A stretch of 64,000 bases of DNA from an uncultured Aquimarina sp. Lineage in GTDB: Bacteria; Bacteroidota; Bacteroidia; Flavobacteriales; Flavobacteriaceae. The DNA is taken from the NCBI RefSeq assembly GCF_947500065.1, contig NZ_CANMQT010000002.1:496001-560000 (forward strand), written 5' to 3'. The notes under the pieces were generated by a model. The model made no database searches. It was not told where the DNA came from and worked only from the letters and a program-made list of their open reading frames with translations. The translations under genes and the position numbers were made by a program. Shown piece by piece: positions 54,402 through 63,918 of the stretch (its first letter is position 1; every line of letters starts with the position of its first letter).

Positions 54402-55808
54402 CTACACTTTCACCGATTTCCAAGTACCTTTTCTAAACCATATAATTCCAACTACGGCTATTAATATTTCGGCAAAAGTAATTGCTAAAAACACTCCCAT
54501 TGCTCCCCAATCAAAAACAATTGCGGCCAAATAAGCAAACGGAAGTTGAAATACCCAGAAGCAGAAAAAGTTAATAATAGTTGGTGTTTTAGTATCTCCA
54601 GCACCATTAAATGATTGAATCACCACCATGCCGTATGCATAGAATACGTATCCAGCAGCAATTACACGCAGACTTAATGCCCCGTATTTTACGACTTCAG
54701 GTTCTACGCTAAAAATTCTGATAATAACCTCAGCAAAGATTAAGTAAAGTACGGATACTAATATCATAAAATAAGCATTGTACTTTCCTGTTTTCCATAC
54801 GGATTGTTCTGCCCGTTCAGGTTTACCAGCTCCAAGATTCTGACCTACAAGTGTTGCTGCGGCATTACTCATTCCCCAAGAAGGCATGAGTGTAAACATC
54901 AATACTCTGATAGCAATGGTATATCCCGCCAAAACTTCACTACCAAATTCTGCCATGATCCTCATCAAAAACACCCAACTAGAGGTTCCAATAATAAACT
55001 GTCCAATCCCTCCAAGAGATACTTTGATCAAGTTAATCATTACTTTAGATCGCAAAACAACATCCTTAAAAGTTACCTTAATGGTACTCCATCCAAAGAA
55101 AAGAATCATCAGTTGCAATAGCACTGCACTACCTCTACCAATTGTGGTAGCAATTGCAGCTCCCTGTACTCCGAAACCTGGAATTGGTCCAAATCCAAAA
55201 ATAAAAAGTGGATCCAAAATGATATTTAGAAGATTTGAAACTATTAATACTTTCATAGCAACCGACGCATCACCCGCTCCTCTGAAAACTGCATTAATCA
55301 AAAACAATAACATAATTGTAATGTTTCCGCCTAATAAAATTTGTGTATATCCATATCCATCAGCTATTAAATCCGGTTCAGCTCCCATAAGAGCTAAAAT
55401 TTCTTTCGGGAAAAGTATTCCAATTATACTTATAATAATTGCAACAGAAATACCTAAAAATATAGATTGTATGGCTGCCTGTGAAGCTCCATCAATATCT
55501 TTCTCACCAACCCTTCGTGCTACAATAGCAGTAACCCCCATACTAAGACCAATTGCAACAGCATAGATTAATGTGATTACCGATTCTGTTAATCCAACTG
55601 TAGCTATAGCATTAGCTCCAAGACTGGAAACCCAATACGCATCTACTAATGCAAAAATGGATTCCATCATCATTTCTAAGATCATAGGGATAGCAAGCAT
55701 GAAAACCGCTTTTCGAATACTACCAGATGTGAACTGTTGTTCTTTGCCAGTAACTGCTATTTTAAAATAAGAGAATAGTTTAGTAAGGGTAAGTTTATTT
55801 TGTCTCAT
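54402..55808 (-). CDS. MATE family efflux transporter
   Basis: 468 residues with twelve membrane segments in two related halves. GSIRKAVFMLAIPMILEMMMESIFALVDAYWVS is the typical MATE start, and LVGQNLGAGKPERAEQSVWKTGKY the linker between halves. Members export cationic drugs or secondary metabolites in exchange for Na+ or H+. Substrate unknown; single-gene transcript. Confidence 0.93.
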   Translation of the reverse strand: MRQNKLTLTKLFSYFKIAVTGKEQQFTSGSIRKAVFMLAIPMILEMMMESIFALVDAYWVSSLGANAIATVGLTESVITLIYAVAIGLSMGVTAIVARRVGEKDIDGASQAAIQSIFLGISVAIIISIIGILFPKEILALMGAEPDLIADGYGYTQILLGGNITIMLLFLINAVFRGAGDASVAMKVLIVSNLLNIILDPLFIFGFGPIPGFGVQGAAIATTIGRGSAVLLQLMILFFGWSTIKVTFKDVVLRSKVMINLIKVSLGGIGQFIIGTSSWVFLMRIMAEFGSEVLAGYTIAIRVLMFTLMPSWGMSNAAATLVGQNLGAGKPERAEQSVWKTGKYNAYFMILVSVLYLIFAEVIIRIFSVEPEVVKYGALSLRVIAAGYVFYAYGMVVIQSFNGAGDTKTPTIINFFCFWVFQLPFAYLAAIVFDWGAMGVFLAITFAEILIAVVGIIWFRKGTWKSVKV

Positions 55809-56116
55809 GAATAAGAAGAATTACGTTTAAAAAAAGAAAAAAAATGGAGTTAGCTAAAGAGATTTCTCTAGCTAAATAATACCCAGGTCGGTATTTCCAA
55901 AAAGACGTACATAATTCCTTATAACTTCATAATGAAACAAATATCCGTTTTTTTTATGAAACAACAAAACAAATGATAAACCCTGCCTACAAAATTACAA
56001 TTCCTTAAATAGGAAAAGAAATTTGCTTTTTTGTAGAGATTTAACATATAAAAACGAACAGCCTAACTCAATTATTAATAAAATATTGTATTTTTATAGT
56101 CCCAAAATAAAGTTTT
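55809..56116. other. intergenic region between MATE and the sorting-domain gene
   Basis: 308 bp, divergent promoters expected. It contains TTACAATTCCTTAA at 55995-56008, a sequence that recurs elsewhere in the window. I see no gene in it. Confidence 0.4.
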
Positions 56117-56443
56117 ATGAAAAAAATCTACTTACTACTCATACTTATTGGTGTTTTTGTCCTCTCCTTTTCTACTGGAGCTAAGGCACAATCTACTTTT
56201 GATAGAAACAATGAAAAAGAGTTTCAGGTATTTCCTAATCCTGTCTCTGGCAACACCCTGAATATTACCTCTAAATCAGGTAAATCAATAACCTGTAGAG
56301 TTTTTAATGTTTTAGGTAAAACGGTATTATTTAAAGTAATCACAACTAAAGAACTAGACATTTCTTCACTACCTACTGGAGTTTATGTCCTTAGAATTAA
56401 AAGTGGTGAACACCAGACTGTAAGAAAACTGCTTAGACAATAA
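56117..56443 (+). CDS. short exported protein consisting of a T9SS type A sorting domain
   Basis: 108 residues: a signal peptide ending STGAKAQ, a ten-residue linker, then VFPNPVSGNTLNITSKSG ... VYVLRIKSGEHQTVRKLLRQ, the complete type IX secretion C-terminal sorting domain. There is no cargo domain between them, which is unusual, since such domains normally follow a large secreted protein. A good terminator follows. Confidence 0.88.
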   Translation: MKKIYLLLILIGVFVLSFSTGAKAQSTFDRNNEKEFQVFPNPVSGNTLNITSKSGKSITCRVFNVLGKTVLFKVITTKELDISSLPTGVYVLRIKSGEHQTVRKLLRQ

Positions 56444-56498
56444 TAGTTTTATTTTAAATTAAACAAATTTTTGGCAAAGCCAAGATTTACAATATACA

Positions 56499-56531
56499 AA
56501 CACTCTATTAATAATACAGAGTGTTTTTTTA
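56499..56531 (+). terminator. terminator after the sorting-domain gene
   Basis: AACACTCT and AGAGTGTT with an 11-base loop, followed by seven T. Confidence 0.85.
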
Positions 56532-56566
56532 TACCTTTGCTTTAAACAAAACACCTATCCATTTAT

Positions 56567-57547
56567 ATGCTTGCTGAGACAATTTTTACAATTGAGAATG
56601 ATCAGGATTTTGAAAAGGCAGCATTAAGAGTTTTTCATCACCAGTATATAAACTGTAACGTTTATCAACGATTTTGCAACCTTTTAGGAGTTATTAAAAG
56701 TTCCATAAGAAATAGCAGTGAAATTCCGTTTCTACCTATTGAGTTTTTTAAACAAGAAAAAATTGTTAGTTCTCCATCTAATATACAGCAAGTTTTTACC
56801 AGTAGCGGAACCACCGGAAGTATTACCAGTAAACATTATGTAACGAATTTGAGTATTTACGAAAATAGCTTCAGAAAAGGGTTTCAATGTTTTTATGGAG
56901 ACATCAAAGATTATACAGTATTAGCACTTTTGCCATCTTATTTAGAACGCGATGGCTCTTCTTTGGTTTATATGGCTGATAAATTAATTACAGAAAGTCA
57001 GCAATTAGATAGTGGGTTTTATCTTGATGAAACTAAAAAACTGATAACAACTCTAAAACGACTTACTGAACAAAACAAAAAAATAATACTTATTGGCGTT
57101 TCTTTTGCCTTATTGGATCTTGTAGAACACAATCATATTCAGTTGAATAACGATACCATAATCATGGAAACGGGCGGTATGAAGGGTAGACGAAAAGAAA
57201 TGATACGTGAGGAATTACATAAAGTTCTAAAAGGCGGGTTTGGAGTATCACAAATTCATAGCGAATATGGTATGACTGAGTTATTATCTCAAGCTTATTC
57301 TAAAGGTAATGGGATTTTTCAATGTCCTCCATGGATGAAGGTTTCAACACGTGACCCTGAAGATGCCCTAACTTCTCTGGAGGATGGTAAAACAGGAGGG
57401 ATAAACATTATTGATTTGGCTAACATAAATTCATGCTCTTTTATTGCAACACAAGATCTTGGCAAAATCTATGATCATGGCAGTTTTGAAATCTTAGGTA
57501 GGTTTGACCATAGCGATATTAGAGGATGTAATCTAATGGCATTATAG
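56567..57547 (+). CDS. LuxE/PaaK-like acyl-protein synthetase
   Basis: 326 residues. QVFTSSGTTGSITSKHYV is the adenylate-forming P-loop-like motif; IIMETGGMKGRRKEMIREELHKVL and IHSEYGMTELLSQAYSKG are the LuxE-type blocks. LuxE activates fatty acids as acyl-AMP and transfers them to a protein. No luxCDAB genes are near. In Bacteroidetes such single genes are annotated as acyltransferases without a known partner. It is flanked by terminators, so it is probably monocistronic. Confidence 0.85.
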   Translation: MLAETIFTIENDQDFEKAALRVFHHQYINCNVYQRFCNLLGVIKSSIRNSSEIPFLPIEFFKQEKIVSSPSNIQQVFTSSGTTGSITSKHYVTNLSIYENSFRKGFQCFYGDIKDYTVLALLPSYLERDGSSLVYMADKLITESQQLDSGFYLDETKKLITTLKRLTEQNKKIILIGVSFALLDLVEHNHIQLNNDTIIMETGGMKGRRKEMIREELHKVLKGGFGVSQIHSEYGMTELLSQAYSKGNGIFQCPPWMKVSTRDPEDALTSLEDGKTGGINIIDLANINSCSFIATQDLGKIYDHGSFEILGRFDHSDIRGCNLMAL

Positions 57548-57650
57548 ATATACTTTCTTTCACAATTATTCTATCTTAATTTATCAATTTCGTAAGGTCT
57601 TCTTCTTTTCACGATCTAATACCCCATACTAACAATACATAATTATAACA

Positions 57651-58100
57651 ATGAAAAATTTAATAACAACGCTGTTACTCGCATTTACAATAACCCTAAG
57701 TGCACAACAAATAGATTATAATACGGATGACGGATATATTGCAGAGGGATATGATGTTACTGAATATTTCAATAACAAAGCGATAGAAGGAAAAAGCAAC
57801 TATGTTGCTACTCACGACAATGTAAAATTCAAATTCGCAAGTCAGGCGAATCTGGAAAAATTCAAAAGTAATCCAGGAAAATTTACTCCTAAGTATGGAG
57901 GATATTGTTCTTATGCCCTTGCAACCAAAGCAGATAAAGTAGATATAGATCCAGAGACTTTCGAAATTAACGATGGCAAATTGTATTTATTCTATAATTC
58001 CTGGGGAACTAACACACATAAGAAATGGAAAGCTGAAGGTGCAGCAAAGCTAAAGCCAAAGGCTGATGCTAATTGGGAAAAAATAAAAACGAAAAAATAA
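57651..58100 (+). CDS. exported YHS-domain protein (tandem copy 1)
   Basis: 149 residues with signal MKNLITTLLLAFTITLSAQ. The YHS-type domain includes AEGYDVTEYFNNKAIEG and KFKSNPGKFTPKYGGYCSYALATKADKVDIDPE. YHS domains are thought to bind metals or serve as periplasmic carriers. It is about 70% identical to the next gene, and the conserved 3' flank and terminator were duplicated with it. Confidence 0.88.
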   Translation: MKNLITTLLLAFTITLSAQQIDYNTDDGYIAEGYDVTEYFNNKAIEGKSNYVATHDNVKFKFASQANLEKFKSNPGKFTPKYGGYCSYALATKADKVDIDPETFEINDGKLYLFYNSWGTNTHKKWKAEGAAKLKPKADANWEKIKTKK

Positions 58101-58159
58101 TCGAGCATATCGATACTCATATATAAGATTACGTTTTTTTCAATAATTGATTGATTGAT

Positions 58160-58200
58160 AAAGTCTGCAAAGAATAAATTCTGGCAGACTTTATTTTTTT
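58160..58200 (+). terminator. terminator of YHS copy 1
   Basis: AAAGTCTGC pairs with GCAGACTTT, followed by a T-run. Compare the covarying stem at 58884-58918. Confidence 0.9.
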
Positions 58201-58370
58201 TATGCAACTTTTACTTTTAGAACACGTATTTATAAGTGTAAGTGATTTTAGCTTAAAAGAGTGTTCGATTTCACATCTGTTTTTCTAAAAACTTATAATT
58301 ATGTTAAAGTTGTAATGTTCTGATTTTTTCACGACTGAATTGATGTAACAAAAAAACAATTACATACAAA

Positions 58371-58820
58371 ATGAAAAAGTTCTTTGTCTTACTGTTTTTA
58401 GGATTAACAATTGGTATAAGTGCTCAGCAAATTGATTATAACCTTAAAAAAGGATTTGTAGCTCAAGGATATGATGTTACAGAATACTTTAATAATAAAA
58501 CTATAAAAGGAGAAAGCAAATTCATTGCTACTCATGATAATGTGAAATATAAATTTGCAAGTCAGGCAAATCTGGAAAAATTTAAAAATAACCCAGAAAA
58601 ATTTGCACCGCAATATGGAGGTTACTGCGCCTATGCTGTTGGAGCCAAAGCAGAAAAAGTAGATATTGATCCTGAAACATACGAAATAAGAAATGGCAAA
58701 TTGTATTTATTCTATAATTCTTGGGGAATAAACACTTTAACCAAGTGGAATGATGAAGGTGCTGTAACATTAAAAAATAAAGCTGATGTAAATTGGCAAA
58801 AAATTAAAATAAAAAAATAA
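58371..58820 (+). CDS. exported YHS-domain protein (tandem copy 2)
   Basis: 149 residues, the same length as copy 1. Signal MKKFFVLLFLGLTIGISAQ and domain blocks AQGYDVTEYFNNKTIKG and KFAPQYGGYCAYAVGAKAEKVDIDPE. It lies 270 bp after copy 1 with its own terminator, so each copy is probably transcribed alone. Divergence is spread over the gene, including many synonymous changes, so the duplication is old. Confidence 0.88.
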   Translation: MKKFFVLLFLGLTIGISAQQIDYNLKKGFVAQGYDVTEYFNNKTIKGESKFIATHDNVKYKFASQANLEKFKNNPEKFAPQYGGYCAYAVGAKAEKVDIDPETYEIRNGKLYLFYNSWGINTLTKWNDEGAVTLKNKADVNWQKIKIKK

Positions 58821-58881
58821 TCGAGTATATCGATGAACATATAGAACGCTAAGTTTTTTTCAATAATTGATTGGTTAGTTG

Positions 58882-58926
58882 ACAAAGCCTACTAAGAAGA
58901 GATTCTGGTAGGCTTTGTTTTTTTCG
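58882..58926 (+). terminator. terminator of YHS copy 2
   Basis: AAAGCCTAC pairs with GTAGGCTTT, followed by seven T. Relative to copy 1, two base pairs changed on both sides of the stem. Confidence 0.9.
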
Positions 58927-59036
58927 TTACTATAGAATATTATAACCTGATAAAATCCCTTTACAAACTAATTCATTTATTTAAAATATTAAGTCCAAAT
59001 TATTCGTTATAAATATCCAACTTAAATTTTAACACA

Positions 59037-59888
59037 ATGAAAATCAACAAGTTTTTAAGCGTAACTGCTTTAGGAGTATCTGTACTATTATTTGTGAATT
59101 GCCAAAACGATTCAATATCAGAAGAGGTCGTACAAGAATTACCAAAATCCAACACCTCATTAGAAAAGTATCCATTAACTTCGAATGAACAAACGGTTAT
59201 CAAACCTTTTTTTGGTACTGAAACCGAATTTAACAAAATAGACGGTAACTTAGTTTTAGGAGATATGATTCTATCTCCAGAACAAGTAGAAGAAACTAAT
59301 GATTTCCAGAAAGGAACTATCCTTAACAATTCTTCCAGAAGATGGCCAAAATCTGGAAACACCTATGTAGTACCTTATGTAATAGATAGTCGTTTACCGA
59401 ATAAAGGTCGCGTAACCAATGCCATGAATCATTGGAAAAACAAAACTAAAATTCGTTTTGTGAAGAGAACTAATCAACGTAATTACGTTTATTTCACAGA
59501 TGATGGCGGTTGTTATTCTTATATTGGCAAAATCGGAGGACGTCAGATCATATCTCTTGCTAGTGGATGCACCACAGGAAATACAATTCATGAAATTGGA
59601 CATGCTGTAGGGATGTTCCACGAGCAATCCCATCCAAAACGTGATCAAAATGTTACTATTAACTTCCAGAACATACAAACTGGTAGAGAGGGTAATTTCA
59701 GAAAAGAATCTTCCTCTAATGTAAAAACTACTAATTTTGATCTAGGATCAGTGATGATGTACGGCTCTTTCTTTTTCTCTAAAAACGGAAGACCAACCAT
59801 TGTAAGAAAAAATGGTAGCACATTTAATGTACAAAGAAATGGTCTTAGTAATAGAGATGTGAGAGTTGTAAACAAGATTTATAAGTAA
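59037..59888 (+). CDS. astacin (M12A) family metalloprotease lipoprotein
   Basis: 283 residues, signal ending LLFVNC, so a lipoprotein. The zinc site is H185-E-I-G-H189-A-V-G-M-F-H195, in the astacin signature HEIGHAVGMFHEQSHPKRD; a Met-turn follows in GSVMMYGSFFF. Residues about 25-105 may be a propeptide. The catalytic domain is of normal length, with no C-terminal extra domain. Bacterial astacins are envelope or secreted proteases. Substrate unknown. Confidence 0.92.
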   Translation: MKINKFLSVTALGVSVLLFVNCQNDSISEEVVQELPKSNTSLEKYPLTSNEQTVIKPFFGTETEFNKIDGNLVLGDMILSPEQVEETNDFQKGTILNNSSRRWPKSGNTYVVPYVIDSRLPNKGRVTNAMNHWKNKTKIRFVKRTNQRNYVYFTDDGGCYSYIGKIGGRQIISLASGCTTGNTIHEIGHAVGMFHEQSHPKRDQNVTINFQNIQTGREGNFRKESSSNVKTTNFDLGSVMMYGSFFFSKNGRPTIVRKNGSTFNVQRNGLSNRDVRVVNKIYK

Positions 59889-59912
59889 CAACCATTATTC
59901 GGCACTAGCCAA

Positions 59913-59961
59913 ATAACAAAAAGGCGTATGTATTATGATAGTACATACGCCTTTTTGTTAT
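59913..59961. terminator. bidirectional terminator between astacin and tyrS
   Basis: AATAACAAAAAGGCGTATGT and its reverse complement form a ~20 bp stem with a 9-11 base loop and T/A runs at both ends. Confidence 0.95.
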
Positions 59962-59973
59962 TTAATAGCTGTC

Positions 59974-61272
59974 TTAACCTTTAATTCTGATCACAAAATA
60001 GTTTTTCTTTCCTCTCTGTAATAAAATGAATTGGTCATTAATTAAATCTTCTGAAGTGATAACATATCCTTCTTTTACTTTTTCCTTATTTACCGATATA
60101 GAATTCTCTTTAAGAGCTCTTCTTGCCTCTCCATTAGATTTCAGAAATCCTGTATGTTCTGCTAATGCTCCAATAACATCTAATCCTTCATTAATTAGGT
60201 CCTTAGAAATTTCAGCTTGAGGTACTCCTTCAAAAATATCCAGAAACGTAGCTTCATCCAAACCTTTTAAATCTTCAGAAGTAGATTTTCCAAATAATAT
60301 ATTTGATGCCTTGATTGCATTATCTAGATCTTCCTGAGAATGTACCATAATGGTAATTTCATCAGCTAATTTTTTCTGAAGAATTCTTTGATGGGGAGCT
60401 TCAGCATGCGCTGCGACCAAACTTTCGATTTCGTCTTTAGTCAAAAATGTAAAAATCTTAATATACTTCTCTGCATCCTCATCACTCGTATTTAACCAGT
60501 ATTGGTAAAATTTATATGGTGATGTTCTTTTAGCATCTAACCAAACATTTCCTCCCTCTGATTTACCGAACTTAGATCCATCTGATTTTGTAATTAATGG
60601 ACAGGTCAATGCATATCCTTTTCCTCCGCCAATACGTCTAATCAGCTCTGTTCCTGTAGTAATATTTCCCCATTGATCACTACCACCCATCTGCAGCGTA
60701 CACTGGTGTTCTTTATATAAATGTAAGAAATCATACCCTTGTACCAATTGATATGTAAACTCAGTAAAAGACATCCCATCAGAAGATTCAGAAGAAATTC
60801 TATTCTTTACGGAATCCTTGGCCATCATATAGTTTACGGTTATATGCTTCCCTACATCTCTGATAAAATCCAGGAATGAAAAGTCTTTCATCCAATCATA
60901 ATTATTAACGAGAACAGCAGCATTAGCAGCAGCACTTTCAAAATCTAAAAACTGTGCTAACTGTGATTTAATAGCGTCTTGATTATGGCGTAAGGTTTTT
61001 TCGTCTAAAAGATTACGCTCGGATGATTTACCAGAAGGATCTCCAATCATTCCCGTTGCACCACCAACTAATGCAAAAGGTTTATGACCTGCTCGTTGAT
61101 AATGTGCCAATAACATAATTGGTACTAGATTACCTATGTGTAAAGAATCTGCAGTAGGATCAAACCCTACGTAGGCAGCTCTCATTTGTTCCATTAGATA
61201 TTCTTCTGTGCCAGGCATAGCATCGTGCAACATTCCTCTCCAGCGTAGTTCTTCTATAAAGTTTACAGCCAT
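59974..61272 (-). CDS. tyrS: tyrosyl-tRNA synthetase
   Basis: 432 residues from the ATG at 61272 ([17 protein letters not shown]); an upstream in-frame ATG at 61287 adds five residues and is less likely. HIGH motif [10 protein letters not shown] (H45-I-G-N), tyrosine pocket [12 protein letters not shown] and [17 protein letters not shown] variant KFGKS, and a C-terminal S4 domain ([13 protein letters not shown]). It is the bacterial TyrRS with the usual length. Confidence 0.97.
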   Translation of the reverse strand: MAVNFIEELRWRGMLHDAMPGTEEYLMEQMRAAYVGFDPTADSLHIGNLVPIMLLAHYQRAGHKPFALVGGATGMIGDPSGKSSERNLLDEKTLRHNQDAIKSQLAQFLDFESAAANAAVLVNNYDWMKDFSFLDFIRDVGKHITVNYMMAKDSVKNRISSESSDGMSFTEFTYQLVQGYDFLHLYKEHQCTLQMGGSDQWGNITTGTELIRRIGGGKGYALTCPLITKSDGSKFGKSEGGNVWLDAKRTSPYKFYQYWLNTSDEDAEKYIKIFTFLTKDEIESLVAAHAEAPHQRILQKKLADEITIMVHSQEDLDNAIKASNILFGKSTSEDLKGLDEATFLDIFEGVPQAEISKDLINEGLDVIGALAEHTGFLKSNGEARRALKENSISVNKEKVKEGYVITSEDLINDQFILLQRGKKNYFVIRIKG

Positions 61273-61298
61273 TTTAATATAATTCAATTTAGATGCGG

Positions 61299-61306
61299 CA
61301 AAGATA
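61299..61306 (-). promoter_or_regulatory. -7 box candidate for tyrS
   Basis: The minus strand reads TATCTTTG, full match to TAnnTTTG, 26 bp before the ATG at 61272. Confidence 0.55.
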
Positions 61307-61365
61307 AAAATATGGATTATATAGCACTATGAATAATGGAGAAATCGTTTTATCAACTTAGCCAG

Positions 61366-62112
61366 TTACAATTCCTTAAATTTCTCCATCAATTGAACTG
61401 CTTTTTCTTTGTAGATTCCATCATATTGAATGATTACCGTAAGGAGTTCCGAAGATTTTTTAATTTCTCCTAACTTAAGATATGTAAGTGCGCTATACCA
61501 AATAGCATCTTCGTAATATTTGCTGGTATCACTTATTTTTTTAAACTGCAATAATGCTTCCTGTTCTTTTCCTATATTAAGATAACTATTCCCCAGATAT
61601 AATGTAAATTGTTCTGATGCAACAAGGGAGGTAGTTTTGGTAAGTTCAGAAATCACCTTCTCATAATTACCTTGAGTATAGTTTTTCATGATCTCACTCA
61701 GTTCATTTGCAGTATCCCCTCTGGTAACATCTTCTAATGGATACGGCTCATAATAAAAAGCATAGAGCTCAGAAAAATCATCTGTCTTATTAATATTATT
61801 CCATAATAAAGTTCCTATTCCTAATATTACAATAATTGAGGCAACTATTTTCCAATATGAGAATTGAGAAATTTTCGTATTACTAACAGATCGTTCTTGT
61901 TTTACTTCTGCACTAATTTTTTGTAACTTTTCCTTAAAGTTTAGTGTGTCCGTGTCACTTAACACGTGATGTAGCTCGCGTTGTTTTTCAACTTCATGAA
62001 TAAGTTCTGAATTAGTCTCCATTTCTTTCTCAAAAGCCAGCAACTCTTCTTTGGATAATGTCTTAGCAAGATACCCCTCTATTTTTTCAAATAATTCCTG
62101 AGTTCTCTCCAT
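61366..62112 (-). CDS. membrane TPR protein paired with ECF sigma factor (second pair)
   Basis: 248 residues. A cytoplasmic N-terminus of ~85 residues (KIEGYLAKTLSKEELLAFEKEM) is followed by one membrane segment (FSYWKIVASIIVILGIGTLLW) and periplasmic TPR helices (QFTLYLGNSYLNIGKEQEALLQFKKI). The plan matches the protein at 17407-18240. It starts 4 bp after the sigma factor stop. It is a likely anti-sigma or sensor of this sigma factor. Confidence 0.78.
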   Translation of the reverse strand: MERTQELFEKIEGYLAKTLSKEELLAFEKEMETNSELIHEVEKQRELHHVLSDTDTLNFKEKLQKISAEVKQERSVSNTKISQFSYWKIVASIIVILGIGTLLWNNINKTDDFSELYAFYYEPYPLEDVTRGDTANELSEIMKNYTQGNYEKVISELTKTTSLVASEQFTLYLGNSYLNIGKEQEALLQFKKISDTSKYYEDAIWYSALTYLKLGEIKKSSELLTVIIQYDGIYKEKAVQLMEKFKEL

Positions 62113-62116
62113 AATA

Positions 62117-62698
62117 CTATTGTTTTTCAGAAGTTAATTTTAGCTCCTGATACATAGGATCCTTTTCTATTTTTTCTAGTAGCGTTTTTTTACACTCAAA
62201 CTTTTTTTTTCGTGTATATCCCTCTGAATATCCAGTAATACCAGCAATTTCTTTCATATTCTTACCCGCAAAAACAAGGTTTAACACTTCTCTACAAGTG
62301 CCACTTAATGTAAGAAAATATCTACGATATACATCTTCACGTTCATTGTTTTCTATTTCTTCTGCAATAGATGCTTCTACCTCTTCATTAATTACTACCA
62401 CTTCATTATCTATAATTAATTTTCTTTTCTTTCGTAGTCGAGTTCTCCACTTATTCTTACATATAGCATAAAAATAAGTTAGCACCGAGACATTTATATC
62501 CAGTGTATCTGATTTTAATTTCTGATAAATCACAATCAAAGCATCCTGAAATACGTCCTCCGCATCTTCCTCCTCACCAGAATTCTGAAGAATATAACTT
62601 CGTATATAATTAAAATTATTTTCATAGAAAGTTTTTATAACTGCAGTATCCCCTGCTGCAATTCCTTCTAAAATTTTACGGTCTTCGAGGTCACTCAT
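62117..62698 (-). CDS. ECF-type RNA polymerase sigma factor (second pair)
   Basis: 193 residues. Region 2 is visible as EEDAEDVFQDALIVIYQKLKS and YFYAICKNKWRTRLRKKRKL. Region 4 is LSGTCREVLNLVFAGKNMKEIAGITGYSEGYTRKKKFECKKTL. It is more typical in region 4 than the factor at 18227-18823. No protease or lipoprotein genes are next to it, in contrast to the first pair. Confidence 0.9.
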   Translation of the reverse strand: MSDLEDRKILEGIAAGDTAVIKTFYENNFNYIRSYILQNSGEEEDAEDVFQDALIVIYQKLKSDTLDINVSVLTYFYAICKNKWRTRLRKKRKLIIDNEVVVINEEVEASIAEEIENNEREDVYRRYFLTLSGTCREVLNLVFAGKNMKEIAGITGYSEGYTRKKKFECKKTLLEKIEKDPMYQELKLTSEKQ

Positions 62699-62904
62699 AA
62701 GTTAATGTCATACGGCAGCAATCTGTTACCTTAAAATTGTAAATTTTATTTCGCAATGTAAAAGTAACATTTTTACGTTCTTTGTTCTTAATAAATATCC
62801 TTTTAAGCTATGAAACGATTGAAATATCTTTTTAATATAAAGGCATTAAGTTTTTCTTACAAATATCTTCGAATTGTTTACATTAGTATCACAGAACAAA
62901 AGCT

Positions 62905-63918
62905 ATGATATTAGTTACTGGAGCGACAGGTTTAGTAGGGACACATTTATTAATAAAACTGGTAAAAGAAAAACATCAGGTACGTGCCTTATACAGAACA
63001 GAAAATAAAAAAGAATATGCAAAAAGTATTTTCTTACAATGCTGTTCTTCTGAAGACCAGAAGACTTTTAATACTATCGAATGGGTGCTAGGTGATCTAA
63101 ACGATATCCCTGCACTTACGATTGCCTTTAGAGGAGTAACTCATGTATACCATTGCGCTGCAATGATATCTTTTAATCCATCACATTACAAAAAATTACG
63201 AAAGACTAATATAAAAGGAACCGCTAACATTGTGAATTTATCCTTAATCAATAAGGTACAAAAACTGTGTTACGTAAGTTCTATAGCAACATTAAGCGAA
63301 AATACTTCGCAAAACCCAATAAATGAAACTGCAGAATGGAATCCTGAAGTCTCTGATTCTGTTTATGCCATTACAAAATATGGTGCGGAGATGGAAGTAT
63401 GGCGTGGTACTCAAGAAGGACTTAACGCAGTAATTGTAAATCCAGGAATTATTATTGGTCGTGGTTTTTATAATTCCGGAAGTGGATATCTATTTAAGAA
63501 AATCTACAAAGGAATGAAATACTACACCACCGGAACTACGGGATATGTTGCTGTTGATAATGTTACTGAGATTATGTTTCGTCTTATGAATAGTGAAATA
63601 AAAAATGAAAGATACATCTTAGTCGGTGAAAACCTGAGTTTTAAAAATGCCTTTGCGCTAATTGCTGAAGCACTAAACAAATCTATCCCAAAGAAGAAAG
63701 TTTCTACATTTTTAATGAAAATCGCGTATTATGGACAAAAGTTTAGCCACATCTTTTTCCGAACTAAACGAACCATATTTAAATCTTCAATAAAAAGTGC
63801 TTTCTCCAATTCATTTTATGAAAACGAAAAAATAAAAAAAGAACTCACCTATAGTTTTACTCCTATTAAAAAGGCTATTGAGGAGACTGCTTCTTTTTTT
63901 TTGAAACAAGAGGAATAG
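62905..63918 (+). CDS. NAD-dependent epimerase/dehydratase family protein
   Basis: 337 residues, extended short-chain dehydrogenase type. The NAD motif is VTGATGLVGTHLLIKL; the catalytic pair is in SVYAITKYGAEMEVW (YxxxK); VNPGIIIGRG follows. Substrates in this group are nucleotide sugars, dihydroflavonol-like ketones or steroids; none can be assigned. Its final 44 bp overlap an oppositely oriented gene end. Confidence 0.9.
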   Translation: MILVTGATGLVGTHLLIKLVKEKHQVRALYRTENKKEYAKSIFLQCCSSEDQKTFNTIEWVLGDLNDIPALTIAFRGVTHVYHCAAMISFNPSHYKKLRKTNIKGTANIVNLSLINKVQKLCYVSSIATLSENTSQNPINETAEWNPEVSDSVYAITKYGAEMEVWRGTQEGLNAVIVNPGIIIGRGFYNSGSGYLFKKIYKGMKYYTTGTTGYVAVDNVTEIMFRLMNSEIKNERYILVGENLSFKNAFALIAEALNKSIPKKKVSTFLMKIAYYGQKFSHIFFRTKRTIFKSSIKSAFSNSFYENEKIKKELTYSFTPIKKAIEETASFFLKQEE

